Shown here: positions 5,616-6,787 of the stretch, one piece after another
Position numbering within the stretch: position 1 is the stretch's first letter
Layout of the letters: each line of letters begins with the position of its first letter
NCBI GenBank assembly: GCA_007128495.1
Contig: SKXH01000070.1
Coordinates: forward strand, 1 to 6,787
Source of the DNA: Bacteroidota bacterium
Lineage (GTDB): Bacteria; Bacteroidota; Ignavibacteria; T3Sed10-11
Length of the DNA: 6,787 nucleotides
Reading direction: 5' to 3'
The notes under the pieces: generated by a model
Databases searched by the model: none
Told to the model about the DNA's origin: nothing
Seen by the model: the letters and a program-made list of their open reading frames with translations, nothing else
Made by a program: the position numbers and the translations under genes

Positions 5616-5811
5616 TTAAAGGTAAGAAAAGGTTACAGAAAGATGTACGCAAAATGTTTGAAAGACAAAAACATTATATTCAGCAAGTATATCAGAAGAT
5701 AAACAGAGTGTAAATGCACCTGTTTTCCAGAGCTTGATAATTATATATGGAAATCCCTTTCTTAAAAAAAGATGGGATAAACACATTGGTATCAACCACA
5801 CCTCTTATCAA
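5616..5811 (-). pseudogene. Decayed PIN-domain ribonuclease (COG1569/VapC-like toxin) remnant, frameshifted and truncated
   Basis: Two frames of the minus strand join into the N-terminal half of a PIN domain. From TTG at 5811 one frame reads IRGVVDTNVFIPSFFKKG, with the hallmark V-V-D-T-N-V-F whose Asp (codon 5793-5791) is the first metal-binding acid of PIN nucleases. After the T7 homopolymer (5770-5764) the resemblance moves to another frame, GFPYIIIKLWKTGAFTLCLS followed by SDILAEYN. This is like the family pattern of G-x-P, then a Leu-Trp-x-x-G-x-F-T-L stretch, then S-x-x-I-L-x-E-Y. Resemblance ends near 5670 and a stop follows at 5618-5616. About 60 residues remain of a usual 130-140, and the later acidic residues are gone. 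Without the shift, the first frame stops soon after. No antitoxin gene is visible. The call rests on motif recall, not on a search. Confidence 0.5.
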
Positions 5812-5824
5812 AATGCAATCCTAC

Positions 5825-6787
5825 TCAAGTCGTAGCTTTAAAAGCCGCACTTACTATTGACTGTTCTTCTTCCTGTATCTTTTTAAGATGCTCCGTGCCT
5901 TTAAAACTTTCTGCATAAATTTTATAAATATCCTCGGTACCGGAGGGTCGTGCTGCAAACCAGCCATTTTCAGTTACAACCTTGAGTCCGCCGATCGGTG
6001 CATTGTTGCCGGGAGCATGAGTCAACTTAGCCGTTATCGGTTCGCCTGCGAGTTCCGAATCGGCTACCATTTCAGGCGAAAGGTTCGCAAGGGCTTTTTT
6101 CTGTTCAGCGTCGGCAGGTGCATCCATTCGTTCATATACAGGACTGCCGAACCGTTGTTCGAGTTCTTGATAATGTTCAGCCGGATCGCGGTTAGTTTTT
6201 GCGGTGATCTCGGCCGCGAGCAGATTGAGAATTATACCGTCTTTATCGGTCGTCCAGACTGTTCCGTCTTTTTTTAAAAATGATGCGCCTGCACTCTCTT
6301 CTCCGCCTAATCCGTAGGAGCCGTCGAGCAGTCCGTCCACAAACCATTTGAAACCAACCGGTACTTCATCCAATTCCCGGCCGAGCGCCGCTGCAACACG
6401 GTCGATCATCGAACTTGACACCAACGTCTTGCCGATAACCGCATCATCGCGCCAGCCCGGACGGTTTGCAAACAAATAATTAATGGCAACGGCGAGATAG
6501 TGATTCGGATTCATCAAACCTGCGCTGCGGGTTACGATACCATGCCGGTCGAAATCCGGATCGTTTCCGAATGCAATATCAAAACGATCTTTCAATCCGA
6601 TCAGACTTGCCATCGCGTAGGGCGACGAACAATCCATACGAATTTTTCCATCTTTGTCAACGGTCATAAATGAGAATGTATAATCGATATGCGGATTGAC
6701 GACTTCAATGGAGAGTCCGTACATATCGGCGATAGGTTCCCAGTAATCGATACCCGATCCGCCCATCGGGTCGGCTCCGATTTTCAA
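5825..6787 (-). CDS. pgm: Phosphoglucomutase (alpha-D-glucose-specific), C-terminal 320 codons
   Basis: Interconverts glucose-1-phosphate and glucose-6-phosphate in the cytoplasm, linking glycolysis with glycogen and sugar-nucleotide synthesis. This fragment closely follows the E. coli Pgm type (about 546 residues in full), so some 220-230 N-terminal residues, including the catalytic phosphoserine loop, lie beyond the right edge. Numbering from the window edge: KIGADPMGGSGIDYW (2-16); the Mg-binding loop GNDPDFDRHG (74-83) with Asp76, Asp78 and Asp80; NPNHYLAVAINYLF (93-106); GKTLVSSSMIDRV (119-131); VPVGFKWFVDGLLDGS (142-157); the sugar-binding loop GGEESAGASF (161-170); TDKDGI (180-185); and the phosphate-binding loop RPSGTED (280-286). 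The TTG at the edge is an internal leucine codon, not a start. The frame is intact and ends in TGA, with C-terminus FKATT. No clear terminator follows. Confidence 0.96.
   Translation of the reverse strand: MKIGADPMGGSGIDYWEPIADMYGLSIEVVNPHIDYTFSFMTVDKDGKIRMDCSSPYAMASLIGLKDRFDIAFGNDPDFDRHGIVTRSAGLMNPNHYLAVAINYLFANRPGWRDDAVIGKTLVSSSMIDRVAAALGRELDEVPVGFKWFVDGLLDGSYGLGGEESAGASFLKKDGTVWTTDKDGIILNLLAAEITAKTNRDPAEHYQELEQRFGSPVYERMDAPADAEQKKALANLSPEMVADSELAGEPITAKLTHAPGNNAPIGGLKVVTENGWFAARPSGTEDIYKIYAESFKGTEHLKKIQEEEQSIVSAAFKATT

Noticed and set aside
5673..5678. TATAAT on the minus strand as a -10 promoter element for the 121-residue gene
   Set aside because: No acceptable -35 lies 16-18 bases upstream, and the bases are explained as codons for E-Y-N of the PIN remnant.
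5764..5809. GATAA/TTATC stem followed by seven T residues as a pgm terminator
   Set aside because: The long weak stem is separated from the T run by five bases, and both parts are accounted for by the PIN remnant; a terminator role is possible but unsupported.
5888..6277. 129-codon plus-strand frame opposite pgm
   Set aside because: It is antisense to the highly conserved Pgm C-terminal domain and has no recognisable domain.

Overview
This 6,787-base window carries every supportable gene on the minus strand, so transcription runs from the right edge to the left. It suggests a Gram-negative-type bacterium with anaerobic or microaerobic redox metabolism. The grounds are a secreted multiheme c-type cytochrome, a lipoprotein flavoenzyme, a formate--tetrahydrofolate ligase and an E. 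coli-type phosphoglucomutase. The style of the cytochrome (repeated C-x-D-C-H-G and S-x-H-G motifs) is common in the FCB group (Ignavibacteria, Calditrichaeota, KSB1 and similar) and in Deltaproteobacteria. The phylum is an inference; no rRNA or other marker gene is present.

Layout in the direction of transcription. (1) 6787-5825: C-terminal 320 codons of alpha-D-glucose phosphoglucomutase (Pgm), cut by the window edge. (2) 5811-5616: a short decayed reading frame that I read as a frameshifted, truncated PIN-domain ribonuclease (COG1569/VapC-like toxin) remnant. (3) 5557-5192: a 121-residue two-helix membrane protein of unknown function, with a strong ribosome binding site and followed by a rho-independent terminator (5131-5112). 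(4) 5191-4900: a non-coding or leader region with several dyads and a possible 40-codon leader ORF. (5) 4899-3642: two tightly coupled genes, a flavin-reductase-like FMN-binding protein and a SagB-type nitroreductase-fold lipoprotein. (6) 3598-1901: fhs, 43 bp further on and probably in the same transcript. (7) 1900-1680: a gap with striking repeated dyads. (8) 1679 to beyond the left edge: a very large c-type cytochrome with 18 CXXCH motifs in 559 codons and still open at the edge.

Working together: the flavin reductase and SagB-like gene form an apparent flavin-redox pair, although the lipobox places the SagB-like protein outside the cytoplasm and the reductase has no signal. Fhs makes 10-formyl-THF from formate and ATP (or runs in reverse) and links the operon to C1 metabolism. 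The cytochrome would be a periplasmic or outer-surface electron conduit. No direct functional link among the four is proven by the sequence.

The most notable feature is the cytochrome. Its 18 hemes resolve into nine diheme modules, each with an S-x-H candidate ligand between the two hemes. In the later part these modules alternate short and long, giving a 129-130-residue tetraheme superrepeat.
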